From assembly GCA_934047225.1 (NCBI GenBank), contig OW204011.1, positions 15,512,339 through 15,576,338 of the forward strand: DNA of 64,000 nt. The letters run 5' to 3'. Positions 50,809 to 64,000 of this stretch are shown here, piece after piece. Position 1 is the stretch's first letter; every line of letters begins with the position of its first letter. Origin of the DNA: Ypsolopha sequella. Lineage: Eukaryota > Arthropoda > Insecta > Lepidoptera > Ypsolophidae. Below the pieces are notes generated by a model, which was not told the origin of the DNA, ran no database searches, and saw nothing but the letters and a program-made list of their open reading frames with translations. The position numbers were made by a program, and so were the translations under genes.

Positions 50809-52765
50809 AGGAGGTATACTATAAGCACTTGCAGCATTTAGCCGAAATTTTTACGAGCGAACCGAATATATTTATGATAAGTATTTAATTTCAAATAGAA
50901 CAGCCGATTATAAATACTTACTTACCACAGCATTCAGCCGAAATTTTTACGAGCGAACCGATAAAAATTTTTGATTTTTATTCCATAATTGAACAATTGA
51001 TTTAAGTTTTAAGTACCTACCTATCAAATAAGTACTAATGGCAAGTAGGTACTCAAAATAGCATTTTGCCGAAATTCTTATTTTTTTTTGTTTTAAGTAC
51101 CTACCTACCTACCTACCTACCTACCTACCTACCTACCTACCTACCTACCTACCTACCTACCTACCTACCTACCTACATACTTACATACCTAATGATTTGC
51201 TTTAAAATAACATTAGAAGAAGAAGAAGAAGAAGAAGAAGAAGAGTTTATCAAATTTACATACCTACTGAAATTTTTACGAGCGAACCGACAAATTTTTT
51301 GATTTTAAATTTCACCGATTTGCCTTTTTTTTTACCCCTATTTCAATCGCTTTCTTTCCCGTTTAAGACTTCTAATATGTAAGTAGTTAGGTAACACTTA
51401 CTTCGGTAATTCGGTACCTACCGGAAATTACTGAAATTTTTACGAGCATACCGACTACATTGATTGATTTTAAACAGTCACAACATAAGACTTTTAATAC
51501 TACCAAACCGACTAAATGTTTGATTTTAAACTAGGTTGGTACAATGAAGTACTTACCGACGTAAGTAGATACTTACATAGTTGCGTCTGAAAAATAGTTG
51601 AAAATTTTTACGAGCGAACCGACTAAATGTTTTGATTTTAATTGACCTACTTTCAAACATGATAAAGGTACGTACCTATATAGGTACCTACCTACCTACC
51701 TACCTACCTACCTAATTACGTAGTACACCTAGGTACTTACTGAAATTACTTACTTAAGCAGGTACCCTAGTTCTGGAAAACTGAAAATGCGTAATTGAAA
51801 TTTTATTTTTATGAAACACCGAATTTTTTTTACGAGCAAACGTTCATTTTATCTATATTTAGATAAGTATCTAGGTAGTCTAGTCTAGGGATACTAATTA
51901 ATTACCGACTGATTTTCAATGGAAATAATATGTTCTCTCTATAGACGTTAAGTATGATAGAAACCAGGAGGACCGACCGACCAAACGAGCGAGCGAGCGG
52001 CGGCGGCGCGTTGCCCGCCTCCGTCCTCGATTTATTCCGAGTGGGTATTATATCCGTGAACAGGGTCACGAAGCTCTTCCTTCTTCTCCTTCTGATGGAC
52101 GGATGTCCTTGCATTGCCGGCCTGTCTGTCTGCTTGCAGCACGACCAGCCCCAGCCGGCCAGCCGCCGGCCCGACTGCACCGTACACCGTCGACATGGAC
52201 GCGACGCGACGACACTCGACTCGACTCTGCCGCCGCCCTACACGATACCGACGCCCGAAACGAACATATTACTGAACCATACACTGCACGGGTCCTCCCT
52301 CCCTTTTAGAGAACTCCGTTCTCCTCCATTCTCTTCCATTTTAATGGAAAAATTTATGAAAAATTCGACCACGTCGTCGTCGTCGAACCTACTTCGCGAC
52401 TTCCCGCACTCTCCCCTAGTAATCACCGCCTCCCACCTACCTATCTCTATGTCTGTCGAACCGACAATTATCCTTACTTGATTCAACCACAATTATAATC
52501 ATCTGAATTCTCCTAAATTCTCTGTAAAAACCGATTTAATCGAACCCATGTTAGTGAAAACTTCTCTCCGCGAGCAAGGGAAATCGTCTCGCGACTAGCA
52601 TCGCGTCCGTGTGGTAATGCTGCCGAACGGGGAGTATACAGGGTATATAGTGCTGCCACCTACCGTGCCGTGCACTAACTAACTCCGTTCGTTGGTTAGT
52701 CCGCTAGTGATTTGTTTGATTTTATTTGATTTGATTTGATTCGTGAAGTAACAACGTAAACAACA

Positions 52766-53443
52766 ATGGCAGACACAGCAGTCGCGTCCGAGGCACCCGC
52801 ACCCGCCACCCCTGCAAAGAAACAGAAAGCATCCACCGCTGCGAAGAAACCTAAAGCTAAGCCCACGCATCCCAAGACCTCCGAGATGGTAAACAACGCC
52901 ATCAAGGAACTGAAGGAGCGCAGCGGCTCCTCCCTGCAGGCGATCAAGAAGTACATCGCCGCGCAGTACAAGGTCGACGCCGAGAAACTCGCCCCGTTCA
53001 TCAGGAAGTACCTTAAAAGTGCCGTCGAGTCCGGCGCACTCATCCAGACGAAGGGAAAGGGTGCCTCCGGCTCTTTCAAGCTAGAGAACACTGGCAAGAA
53101 ACCCGCCGCTAAGGCCGGCCGTCCGTCCGCAGCCGCCTCTAAAAAGCAAACACCGAAAAAGGCGTCAGCCGGGGCCACCAAGAGGAAGACTGCTCCAGCA
53201 TCTCCTTCGAAGGCGAAATCTGCGACAGCTTCCATCAAGGAAAAGAAAGCCGCCGCCGCAGCCAAAAAGAAACCTGCGAAAGGGAAAAGCGCCACGCCCG
53301 TCAAGGCCAGCAAGGCCAAGAGCGTCACCCCGAAGGCCAAGAAGACCGCCAAACCCCCGACCAGGAAGCCGAAAGCGCCAAAACCCAAAAAGGCCACCGC
53401 TCCGAAGGCTAAACCAGCGGCGAAGAAAGTTTCAAAGAAGTAA
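52766..53443 (+). CDS. H1: Linker histone H1 (unit 6)
   Basis: Undamaged copy. TATATAG 52644-52650, stem-loop 53573-53588. Confidence 0.97.
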   Translation: MADTAVASEAPAPATPAKKQKASTAAKKPKAKPTHPKTSEMVNNAIKELKERSGSSLQAIKKYIAAQYKVDAEKLAPFIRKYLKSAVESGALIQTKGKGASGSFKLENTGKKPAAKAGRPSAAASKKQTPKKASAGATKRKTAPASPSKAKSATASIKEKKAAAAAKKKPAKGKSATPVKASKAKSVTPKAKKTAKPPTRKPKAPKPKKATAPKAKPAAKKVSKK

Positions 53444-53572
53444 TTCATCACGTTTGTGTATCACGATGATGGATGGATGGATGGATACACGAGCGGTCGG
53501 CGTGCTGCTGCGAAGAAGATGATCACCCTCTCTCTCTCTCCGAGCTCACGCTCGCTCGTCTCGAGCACCAAA

Positions 53573-53588
53573 AGCCCTTTTCAGGGCT
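53573..53588 (+). terminator. H1 3' stem-loop, unit 6
   Basis: AGCCC...GGGCT variant. Confidence 0.93.
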
Positions 53589-54134
53589 ATCAAAACTTTC
53601 AAATAACCTCTGTTTCTATAGACTTCTCGCCTAAGTGAGAATCGAATCTGCATCTGTACCTACCTACGTAGGTACCTAGCAGGCAGGCACATTATTTTGC
53701 AAAAATAAGTAATATGCACAACAAACACACCACCAAGACTGAGTATTGCTATCGCTGAACAAACTACATAACTATATATAAAGAATACTATAATAATATA
53801 ATGTAGGAATAGCGTCGGACCCCCTTATCTCTCTCTCTCTCTCTCTCTCTCTCCTTCCTCTCTCTCTCTCCGTCTCTATTATACGATGTTCACAATAATT
53901 AGGCCAATAGCAAAGACTTTATTACCTTCAGAATAGAGGCGATTATTGGTCGGTTTGTTGGTTAAATTGTGATGGTCGTGTAATACGTATCGTACCGATA
54001 TTCGCTAGCCGTGAGCACGGATCTCTACTATATAAATACGGCTGGAAAAAAATATTGGTCATCAGATCACTTCTGTCCGCGGTTTTGCGCGTACTTTCCT
54101 GTGTAACCAGTACCGTTTATTAATATCATTCAAC

Positions 54135-54509
54135 ATGTCCGGACGCGGAAAGGGCGGCAAAGTCAAGGGAAAGGCAAAGTCCCGTTCCAACCGTGCCGGT
54201 CTCCAGTTCCCGGTGGGACGTATCCACAGGCTGCTCCGCAAGGGCAACTACGCTGAGCGCGTCGGTGCCGGAGCGCCGGTGTACTTGGCCGCCGTTATGG
54301 AATATCTAGCCGCTGAAGTACTCGAGTTGGCCGGCAACGCGGCCCGCGATAACAAGAAGACCAGGATCATCCCCCGTCACTTGCAGCTCGCCATCCGTAA
54401 CGACGAGGAGCTGAACAAGCTCTTGTCCGGCGTGACCATCGCTCAGGGCGGTGTTCTGCCGAACATCCAAGCGGTGCTTCTGCCCAAGAAGACCGAGAAG
54501 AAGGCATAA
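54135..54509 (+). CDS. H2A: Core histone H2A (unit 6)
   Basis: Undamaged copy. TATATAAATA 54029-54038, stem-loop 54533-54548. Confidence 0.97.
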
Positions 54510-54532
54510 GCAGTAGTAGATGCAATCAAAAC

Positions 54533-54548
54533 GGCCCTTTTCAGGGCC
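54533..54548 (+). terminator. H2A 3' stem-loop, unit 6
   Basis: Canonical stem-loop. Confidence 0.95.
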
Positions 54549-55167
54549 ACAAAACTATTCCGTACACATTGTTGTTTCTGCACGACTTGCTCGATCGATC
54601 AACTAAACTAAGTACACGACACACATTATTATTACTAGCTAGAGATACCTCCTACCTACCTACCTACCTACCTACCTACCTACATGCATGCATGCATGCG
54701 TTGGTTATTTATTTTTTATAACTACTTTGACAATCTTACCTTACCTATGATTTTTGTGATACATACCTACCTAGAGAGAGACCATCATGGTTTCTGGCTG
54801 GTGGCTCTCATGTCCAAATAATAATAGCTGGCCTAAGTGGCGACAGCGAGTGAGGATATCTGGAAATTTTAAAAACTAATTTATGAAATATACCTACCTA
54901 GGTATATAACACAGTAGGACAGTCGTATTCTATTGATATTGTTATTAGACAAGAAAGAAAATAACATATTCTTTGTTAGAGCGAGATAGGTTTATACCTG
55001 ATATAGTGCTGTACTTGTCACACGCATGACCGCATTCTATTCGGGCCACGGGATTGGTCGCTCGCTCTCCGATCGGTGTTATAAGCGCTCGAGCATGGAC
55101 TGCGGGTCGTCATACACACGCCACACACCTTGCTCGACACCACTCACTTCACTAGTAAGGTACAATC

Positions 55168-55542
55168 ATGCCACCCAAGACTAGCGGCAAGGCCGCCAAG
55201 AAATCTGGCAAGGCCCAAAAGAACATCTCCAAGTCCGACAAGAAAAAGAAGAAGCACAAGAGGAAGGAGAGCTACGCCATTTACATCTACAAGGTGCTGA
55301 AGCAGGTCCATCCGGACACCGGTATCTCCTCGAAGGCGATGTCCATCATGAACTCGTTCGTGAACGACATCTTCGAGCGCATCGCTGCTGAGGCCTCACG
55401 TCTCGCCCACTACAACAAGCGATCGACGATCACATCGAGGGAGGTGCAGACCTCCGTGAGACTCCTGCTGCCCGGTGAGCTCGCCAAGCACGCCGTCAGT
55501 GAGGGTACCAAGGCCGTCACCAAGTACACCAGCTCCAAGTGA
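55168..55542 (+). CDS. H2B: Core histone H2B (unit 6)
   Basis: Undamaged copy. TATAAG 55080-55085, stem-loop 55575-55590. Confidence 0.97.
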   Translation: MPPKTSGKAAKKSGKAQKNISKSDKKKKKHKRKESYAIYIYKVLKQVHPDTGISSKAMSIMNSFVNDIFERIAAEASRLAHYNKRSTITSREVQTSVRLLLPGELAKHAVSEGTKAVTKYTSSK

Positions 55543-55574
55543 GGTGTGATGTGCTCGCTCACACATATTAAAAC

Positions 55575-55590
55575 GGCCCTTTTCAGGGCC
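55575..55590 (+). terminator. H2B 3' stem-loop, unit 6
   Basis: Canonical stem-loop. Confidence 0.95.
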
Positions 55591-55889
55591 ACAAAAACGT
55601 TCTGATTTTTTAAGTTTCTATGACATGTTATTGTTGTCTTTTCTGTATTCGCCGAAGAACCTATAATATATTATTAGTGCTTGAAATTAGTAGACACCAC
55701 GAAAAGACATTGAAATAAAAATTTTTATACCTAGGTACAAAAGTTGCACGATATAGAACAAAGCAAAAAGGTTTTTCATGTAGGTACAAATATAATGGAA
55801 AAATAGGTATGTACTTACTTACTTACTTATATTAAGTAATAAAATATATAGGTATTAGGTACGTTTAAATACCTACCTCTAGGTCATAC

Positions 55890-55932
<43 letters not shown>

Positions 55933-56106
55933 TGATAATGATAATATTAATACAATTTCTATTATTAATTTAGTATAAATATAAGTATTTTTGTTTTTTC
56001 ATTTTTTTTCCCCCTTCCCCTCTCTGTCGCCCCCTCGCCGGCGAGACCCGGTCTGCATATAAATACTAAAGCGTTTCATATAGAACGTTTTCATTCGTAA
56101 CTCTGA

Positions 56107-56583
<477 letters not shown>

Positions 56584-56616
56584 GTTTAGCGCAGCGCTTG
56601 CTTTGTTCGCGAAAAA

Positions 56617-56632
56617 GGCCCTTTTCAGGGCC
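56617..56632 (+). terminator. H3 3' stem-loop, unit 6
   Basis: Canonical stem-loop. Confidence 0.95.
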
Positions 56633-57130
56633 ACAAACTATTCACTGTTACACATGTTTCTATAACGACTATGCGCAAACTAAACAACTAATATTACCTT
56701 AGGTATTATTAATTACCTACCTACCTACCTAGTACGAAGTTCTCAATCAAACATTCTATATACTTACCCATCTACTTACATAGTTAGTTACCTAATTGCT
56801 CGCTTTGCATGAGCATCTACTTACTAAGTGGTTGTATGTACATAGTGTCTCATTCCGCTGAATATATTCTATTTGTTTGGTATAGGGCTACATACACAGT
56901 GTTCGAAATATGTAGGTACAGGATATATTATAATAACAGGAATATAATATTATGTACTAGATTACATTGAAACATACACCAAAAATTTTATATTCGACAT
57001 CGTTCGCCTCCATTTCCGTCTCCATCGCACACTATATCCTGTCTCGCTCGCCCTCTCCACCGCCTCCATATATAAACCGTGAAAATTGCGTGAACGCGTT
57101 AGTTAGTATTTCGTTCGTTCGTAGTGCTGA

Positions 57131-57508
<378 letters not shown>

Positions 57509-57546
57509 TCATTATGGATTTACCATATTTTCCCGACAAACAAAAA

Positions 57547-57562
57547 GGCCCTTTTCAGGGCC
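57547..57562 (+). terminator. H4 3' stem-loop, unit 6
   Basis: Canonical stem-loop. Confidence 0.95.
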
Positions 57563-58167
57563 GCATATACTTCAGTTTACAACAAGTTTCTTAACAGTCA
57601 CTGATAAGTCAAAACACCACGATAGTACCTATTTACATTAAGATTTCAGGAAATACGCAAAAGGAATAAAGTATCACGGTATTACTTTTTTTTTCGCCAC
57701 ATTGCAACGGCTCGCATTCTCATATTTTTTAATAACAAATACTACACTTACTAAGTAAGTCTGTGGAAAAAGTTAGCTCCTTTTAGTCAAATAGAATTAT
57801 TCATTTTTAACACACTAAAATCTCGTATACGATACGAATAGAGAATAAAATACGGAACAGTGAAAATAGCATGTCGGTGACGGTGACGCGAACCTACCGA
57901 AAATCGCTAAACACGCCTAAAGAATTTTTTTCTTTCACTCACTACTTACTTACAGAACAGCTGATTACCAGCATTTAGTGGAAATTTTCACGAGCGGACC
58001 GACAATATTTATGATATTCAATTTCAAATAGAACGGCTGATTACTTACTTTGGTACAAGTACTTAAGTACAGCATCTGGCCGAAATTTTTACGAGCGAAC
58101 CGACAAAATTTTATGATAAGATTTAATTTCAAATGGAACAGCCGATTACTTGCGGGTTGGTTGGTTG

Positions 58168-58284
<117 letters not shown>

Positions 58285-58285
58285 G

Positions 58286-58382
<97 letters not shown>

Positions 58383-60339
58383 AGGAGGTATACTATAAGC
58401 ACTTGCAGCATTTAGCCGAAATTTTTACGAGCGAACCGAATATATTTATGATAAGTATTTAATTTCAAATAGAACAGCCGATTATAAATACTTACTTACC
58501 ACAGCATTCAGCCGAAATTTTTACGAGCGAACCGATAAAAATTTTTGATTTTTATTCCATAATTGAACAATTGATTTAAGTTTTAAGTACCTACCTATCA
58601 AATAAGTACTAATGGCAAGTAGGTACTCAAAATAGCATTTTGCCGAAATTCTTATTTTTTTTTGTTTTAAGTACCTACCTACCTACCTACCTACCTACCT
58701 ACCTACCTACCTACCTACCTACCTACCTACCTACCTACCTACCTACCTACATACTTACATACCTAATGATTTGCTTTAAAATAACATTAGAAGAAGAAGA
58801 AGAAGAAGAAGAAGAAGAGTTTATCAAATTTACATACCTACTGAAATTTTTACGAGCGAACCGACAAATTTTTTGATTTTAAATTTCACCGATTTGCCTT
58901 TTTTTTTACCCCTATTTCAATCGCTTTCTTTCCCGTTTAAGACTTCTAATATGTAAGTAGTTAGGTAACACTTACTTCGGTAATTCGGTACCTACCGGAA
59001 ATTACTGAAATTTTTACGAGCATACCGACTACATTGATTGATTTTAAACAGTCACAACATAAGACTTTTAATACTACCAAACCGACTAAATGTTTGATTT
59101 TAAACTAGGTTGGTACAATGAAGTACTTACCGACGTAAGTAGATACTTACATAGTTGCGTCTGAAAAATAGTTGAAAATTTTTACGAGCGAACCGACTAA
59201 ATGTTTTGATTTTAATTGACCTACTTTCAAACATGATAAAGGTACGTACCTATATAGGTACCTACCTACCTACCTACCTACCTACCTAATTACGTAGTAC
59301 ACCTAGGTACTTACTGAAATTACTTACTTAAGCAGGTACCCTAGTTCTGGAAAACTGAAAATGCGTAATTGAAATTTTATTTTTATGAAACACCGAATTT
59401 TTTTTACGAGCAAACGTTCATTTTATCTATATTTAGATAAGTATCTAGGTAGTCTAGTCTAGGGATACTAATTAATTACCGACTGATTTTCAATGGAAAT
59501 AATATGTTCTCTCTATAGACGTTAAGTATGATAGAAACCAGGAGGACCGACCGACCAAACGAGCGAGCGAGCGGCGGCGGCGCGTTGCCCGCCTCCGTCC
59601 TCGATTTATTCCGAGTGGGTATTATATCCGTGAACAGGGTCACGAAGCTCTTCCTTCTTCTCCTTCTGATGGACGGATGTCCTTGCATTGCCGGCCTGTC
59701 TGTCTGCTTGCAGCACGACCAGCCCCAGCCGGCCAGCCGCCGGCCCGACTGCACCGTACACCGTCGACATGGACGCGACGCGACGACACTCGACTCGACT
59801 CTGCCGCCGCCCTACACGATACCGACGCCCGAAACGAACATATTACTGAACCATACACTGCACGGGTCCTCCCTCCCTTTTAGAGAACTCCGTTCTCCTC
59901 CATTCTCTTCCATTTTAATGGAAAAATTTATGAAAAATTCGACCACGTCGTCGTCGTCGAACCTACTTCGCGACTTCCCGCACTCTCCCCTAGTAATCAC
60001 CGCCTCCCACCTACCTATCTCTATGTCTGTCGAACCGACAATTATCCTTACTTGATTCAACCACAATTATAATCATCTGAATTCTCCTAAATTCTCTGTA
60101 AAAACCGATTTAATCGAACCCATGTTAGTGAAAACTTCTCTCCGCGAGCAAGGGAAATCGTCTCGCGACTAGCATCGCGTCCGTGTGGTAATGCTGCCGA
60201 ACGGGGAGTATACAGGGTATATAGTGCTGCCACCTACCGTGCCGTGCACTAACTAACTCCGTTCGTTGGTTAGTCCGCTAGTGATTTGTTTGATTTTATT
60301 TGATTTGATTTGATTCGTGAAGTAACAACGTAAACAACA

Positions 60340-61017
60340 ATGGCAGACACAGCAGTCGCGTCCGAGGCACCCGCACCCGCCACCCCTGCAAAGAAACAGA
60401 AAGCATCCACCGCTGCGAAGAAACCTAAAGCTAAGCCCACGCATCCCAAGACCTCCGAGATGGTAAACAACGCCATCAAGGAACTGAAGGAGCGCAGCGG
60501 CTCCTCCCTGCAGGCGATCAAGAAGTACATCGCCGCGCAGTACAAGGTCGACGCCGAGAAACTCGCCCCGTTCATCAGGAAGTACCTTAAAAGTGCCGTC
60601 GAGTCCGGCGCACTCATCCAGACGAAGGGAAAGGGTGCCTCCGGCTCTTTCAAGCTAGAGAACACTGGCAAGAAACCCGCCGCTAAGGCCGGCCGTCCGT
60701 CCGCAGCCGCCTCTAAAAAGCAAACACCGAAAAAGGCGTCAGCCGGGGCCACCAAGAGGAAGACTGCTCCAGCATCTCCTTCGAAGGCGAAATCTGCGAC
60801 AGCTTCCATCAAGGAAAAGAAAGCCGCCGCCGCAGCCAAAAAGAAACCTGCGAAAGGGAAAAGCGCCACGCCCGTCAAGGCCAGCAAGGCCAAGAGCGTC
60901 ACCCCGAAGGCCAAGAAGACCGCCAAACCCCCGACCAGGAAGCCGAAAGCGCCAAAACCCAAAAAGGCCACCGCTCCGAAGGCTAAACCAGCGGCGAAGA
61001 AAGTTTCAAAGAAGTAA
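60340..61017 (+). CDS. H1: Linker histone H1 (unit 7)
   Basis: Undamaged copy. TATATAG 60218-60224, stem-loop 61147-61162. Confidence 0.97.
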   Translation: MADTAVASEAPAPATPAKKQKASTAAKKPKAKPTHPKTSEMVNNAIKELKERSGSSLQAIKKYIAAQYKVDAEKLAPFIRKYLKSAVESGALIQTKGKGASGSFKLENTGKKPAAKAGRPSAAASKKQTPKKASAGATKRKTAPASPSKAKSATASIKEKKAAAAAKKKPAKGKSATPVKASKAKSVTPKAKKTAKPPTRKPKAPKPKKATAPKAKPAAKKVSKK

Positions 61018-61146
61018 TTCATCACGTTTGTGTATCACGATGATGGATGGATGGATGGATACACGAGCGGTCGGCGTGCTGCTGCGAAGAAGATGATCAC
61101 CCTCTCTCTCTCTCCGAGCTCACGCTCGCTCGTCTCGAGCACCAAA

Positions 61147-61162
61147 AGCCCTTTTCAGGGCT
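61147..61162 (+). terminator. H1 3' stem-loop, unit 7
   Basis: AGCCC...GGGCT variant. Confidence 0.93.
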
Positions 61163-61708
61163 ATCAAAACTTTCAAATAACCTCTGTTTCTATAGACTTC
61201 TCGCCTAAGTGAGAATCGAATCTGCATCTGTACCTACCTACGTAGGTACCTAGCAGGCAGGCACATTATTTTGCAAAAATAAGTAATATGCACAACAAAC
61301 ACACCACCAAGACTGAGTATTGCTATCGCTGAACAAACTACATAACTATATATAAAGAATACTATAATAATATAATGTAGGAATAGCGTCGGACCCCCTT
61401 ATCTCTCTCTCTCTCTCTCTCTCTCTCCTTCCTCTCTCTCTCTCCGTCTCTATTATACGATGTTCACAATAATTAGGCCAATAGCAAAGACTTTATTACC
61501 TTCAGAATAGAGGCGATTATTGGTCGGTTTGTTGGTTAAATTGTGATGGTCGTGTAATACGTATCGTACCGATATTCGCTAGCCGTGAGCACGGATCTCT
61601 ACTATATAAATACGGCTGGAAAAAAATATTGGTCATCAGATCACTTCTGTCCGCGGTTTTGCGCGTACTTTCCTGTGTAACCAGTACCGTTTATTAATAT
61701 CATTCAAC

Positions 61709-62083
61709 ATGTCCGGACGCGGAAAGGGCGGCAAAGTCAAGGGAAAGGCAAAGTCCCGTTCCAACCGTGCCGGTCTCCAGTTCCCGGTGGGACGTATCCA
61801 CAGGCTGCTCCGCAAGGGCAACTACGCTGAGCGCGTCGGTGCCGGAGCGCCGGTGTACTTGGCCGCCGTTATGGAATATCTAGCCGCTGAAGTACTCGAG
61901 TTGGCCGGCAACGCGGCCCGCGATAACAAGAAGACCAGGATCATCCCCCGTCACTTGCAGCTCGCCATCCGTAACGACGAGGAGCTGAACAAGCTCTTGT
62001 CCGGCGTGACCATCGCTCAGGGCGGTGTTCTGCCGAACATCCAAGCGGTGCTTCTGCCCAAGAAGACCGAGAAGAAGGCATAA
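61709..62083 (+). CDS. H2A: Core histone H2A (unit 7)
   Basis: Undamaged copy. TATATAAATA 61603-61612, stem-loop 62107-62122. Confidence 0.97.
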
Positions 62084-62106
62084 GCAGTAGTAGATGCAAT
62101 CAAAAC

Positions 62107-62122
62107 GGCCCTTTTCAGGGCC
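62107..62122 (+). terminator. H2A 3' stem-loop, unit 7
   Basis: Canonical stem-loop. Confidence 0.95.
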
Positions 62123-62741
62123 ACAAAACTATTCCGTACACATTGTTGTTTCTGCACGACTTGCTCGATCGATCAACTAAACTAAGTACACGACACACAT
62201 TATTATTACTAGCTAGAGATACCTCCTACCTACCTACCTACCTACCTACCTACCTACATGCATGCATGCATGCGTTGGTTATTTATTTTTTATAACTACT
62301 TTGACAATCTTACCTTACCTATGATTTTTGTGATACATACCTACCTAGAGAGAGACCATCATGGTTTCTGGCTGGTGGCTCTCATGTCCAAATAATAATA
62401 GCTGGCCTAAGTGGCGACAGCGAGTGAGGATATCTGGAAATTTTAAAAACTAATTTATGAAATATACCTACCTAGGTATATAACACAGTAGGACAGTCGT
62501 ATTCTATTGATATTGTTATTAGACAAGAAAGAAAATAACATATTCTTTGTTAGAGCGAGATAGGTTTATACCTGATATAGTGCTGTACTTGTCACACGCA
62601 TGACCGCATTCTATTCGGGCCACGGGATTGGTCGCTCGCTCTCCGATCGGTGTTATAAGCGCTCGAGCATGGACTGCGGGTCGTCATACACACGCCACAC
62701 ACCTTGCTCGACACCACTCACTTCACTAGTAAGGTACAATC

Positions 62742-63116
62742 ATGCCACCCAAGACTAGCGGCAAGGCCGCCAAGAAATCTGGCAAGGCCCAAAAGAACAT
62801 CTCCAAGTCCGACAAGAAAAAGAAGAAGCACAAGAGGAAGGAGAGCTACGCCATTTACATCTACAAGGTGCTGAAGCAGGTCCATCCGGACACCGGTATC
62901 TCCTCGAAGGCGATGTCCATCATGAACTCGTTCGTGAACGACATCTTCGAGCGCATCGCTGCTGAGGCCTCACGTCTCGCCCACTACAACAAGCGATCGA
63001 CGATCACATCGAGGGAGGTGCAGACCTCCGTGAGACTCCTGCTGCCCGGTGAGCTCGCCAAGCACGCCGTCAGTGAGGGTACCAAGGCCGTCACCAAGTA
63101 CACCAGCTCCAAGTGA
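62742..63116 (+). CDS. H2B: Core histone H2B (unit 7)
   Basis: Undamaged copy. TATAAG 62654-62659, stem-loop 63149-63164. The H3 gene that should follow at about 63747 is displaced by a J1 element. Confidence 0.97.
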   Translation: MPPKTSGKAAKKSGKAQKNISKSDKKKKKHKRKESYAIYIYKVLKQVHPDTGISSKAMSIMNSFVNDIFERIAAEASRLAHYNKRSTITSREVQTSVRLLLPGELAKHAVSEGTKAVTKYTSSK

Positions 63117-63148
63117 GGTGTGATGTGCTCGCTCACACATATTAAAAC

Positions 63149-63164
63149 GGCCCTTTTCAGGGCC
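63149..63164 (+). terminator. H2B 3' stem-loop, unit 7
   Basis: Canonical stem-loop. Confidence 0.95.
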
Positions 63165-63463
63165 ACAAAAACGTTCTGATTTTTTAAGTTTCTATGACAT
63201 GTTATTGTTGTCTTTTCTGTATTCGCCGAAGAACCTATAATATATTATTAGTGCTTGAAATTAGTAGACACCACGAAAAGACATTGAAATAAAAATTTTT
63301 ATACCTAGGTACAAAAGTTGCACGATATAGAACAAAGCAAAAAGGTTTTTCATGTAGGTACAAATATAATGGAAAAATAGGTATGTACTTACTTACTTAC
63401 TTATATTAAGTAATAAAATATATAGGTATTAGGTACGTTTAAATACCTACCTCTAGGTCATAC

Positions 63464-63506
<43 letters not shown>

Positions 63507-63631
63507 TGATAATGATAATATTAATACAATTTCTATTATTAATTTAGTATAAATATAAGTATTTTTGTTTTTTCATTTTTTTTCCCCCTTCCCCTCTCTG
63601 TCGCCCCCTCGCCGGCGAGACCCGGTCTGCA

Positions 63632-63639
63632 TATAAATA
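63632..63639 (+). promoter_or_regulatory. H3 TATA box, unit 7, now upstream of J1
   Basis: TATAAATA is intact. J1 begins 32 bp after its first base, at the expected H3 start region. Confidence 0.9.
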
Positions 63640-63663
63640 CTAAAGCGTTTCATATAGAACGTT

Positions 63664-64000
63664 CATTTCCGCTCAGCACACCCGTGCCGAACGGTCGCCT
63701 CACCGTGCTCTCCGCTCTGCAGCCCGCAGAGCCACCTCGCGCCGACGAGCGGAGCTGCCCCGCAGCTACCGCCGCCGCCGCCGCCATCGGCCGCCGCCGC
63801 CGCCGCCATCGACGCAAGCAAGCGTCAGTCACCTCTGACGTCACGTAAGAGATCATCACATCCACTCACCCCCCCCTGCCACTGACGGCAGGGAGGTCAC
63901 TCACTCGCCCCCTGCATTAGTGCTCTTAGTCCCCCCCTTCTTTATTTTGTACCCACACCCCCTCACCCCCTGTCCACTTCACCCCTGTCCACTTCACCCC
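63664..64000 (+). mobile_element. J1 copy E: 5' end only, runs off the window
   Basis: The 5' UTR of J1 from CATTTCCGCTCAGC to the first 14-mers. It differs from A and B by one extra T near the start, a longer GCC run and ATCC for ACCC near 63858, so it is an independent copy. The 5' end is intact, so it may be full length, but this cannot be seen here. Confidence 0.92.

Larger units (their letters stand above)
58620..64000 (+). repeat. Histone tandem repeat unit 7 (partial, J1 at H3 promoter)
   Basis: H1, H2A and H2B are present. The unit then runs into the 5' end of a J1 element just after the H3 TATA box, and the window ends inside that element, so H3 and H4 of this unit are not seen. Confidence 0.93.

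Overview
The window is a tandem array of replication-dependent core histone genes from an insect, most probably a moth or butterfly. The histone proteins are of insect type (H4 begins MTGRGKGG, the H3 is H3.2-like, H2B ends in KYTSSK). The spacers are rich in ACCT/TACC, TTAG and TTAC tetranucleotide runs of a kind common in lepidopteran genomes. The species assignment is inference.

Layout: seven copies of a repeat unit, all in the same orientation and order H1-H2A-H2B-H3-H4. The undisturbed unit is 7,574 bp. Starting from the first base of the window, the units begin at 1, 13559, 27998, 35572, 43809, 51046 and 58620; the last is cut by the window end. Each gene is intronless, has its own TATA-type promoter about 90-130 bp before the ATG, and ends in a histone 3' stem-loop (GGCCCTTTTCAGGGCC; AGCCC...GGGCT for H1). 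All copies of each protein are identical. The distances between genes are identical to the base outside inserted or deleted segments, even across long microsatellites.

The array is invaded by non-LTR retrotransposons. One Jockey-clade family ('J1' here, an ad hoc label) has four insertions: two full-length copies of about 5.9-6.0 kb (3016-8991 and 16321-22226), one 5'-truncated copy (41614-42278) and the first 337 bp of another copy at the window end (63664-64000). A second, different Jockey-like family ('J2') has one 5'-truncated copy (23576-24510). J1 encodes ORF1 with three zinc knuckles and ORF2 with an APE-type endonuclease and reverse transcriptase, joined by a TAATG stop-start overlap. 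The copy at 16321 has intact ORFs; the copy at 3016 has a one-base frameshift in ORF2.

The main discovery candidate is J1 site choice. I found four plus-strand ATATAAA sites per unit: the H2A TATA box, an H1-H2A spacer site, the H3 TATA box and the H4 TATA box. Each carries one J1 insertion in one of the units, always in the same orientation, with the inferred first nick about 9-16 bp past the box. Because J1 begins with an initiator-like TCATT and a DPE-like GGTCG at +28, full-length insertions place a host TATA box 33-36 bp upstream of the element's own start. That arrangement looks like capture of a complete TATA-Inr-DPE promoter.

The insertions and a 337-bp deletion separate individual histone genes from their promoters: H2A in unit 1, H2B in unit 2, H4 in units 4 and 5, H3 in unit 7. 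Only units 3 and 6 look fully undamaged.
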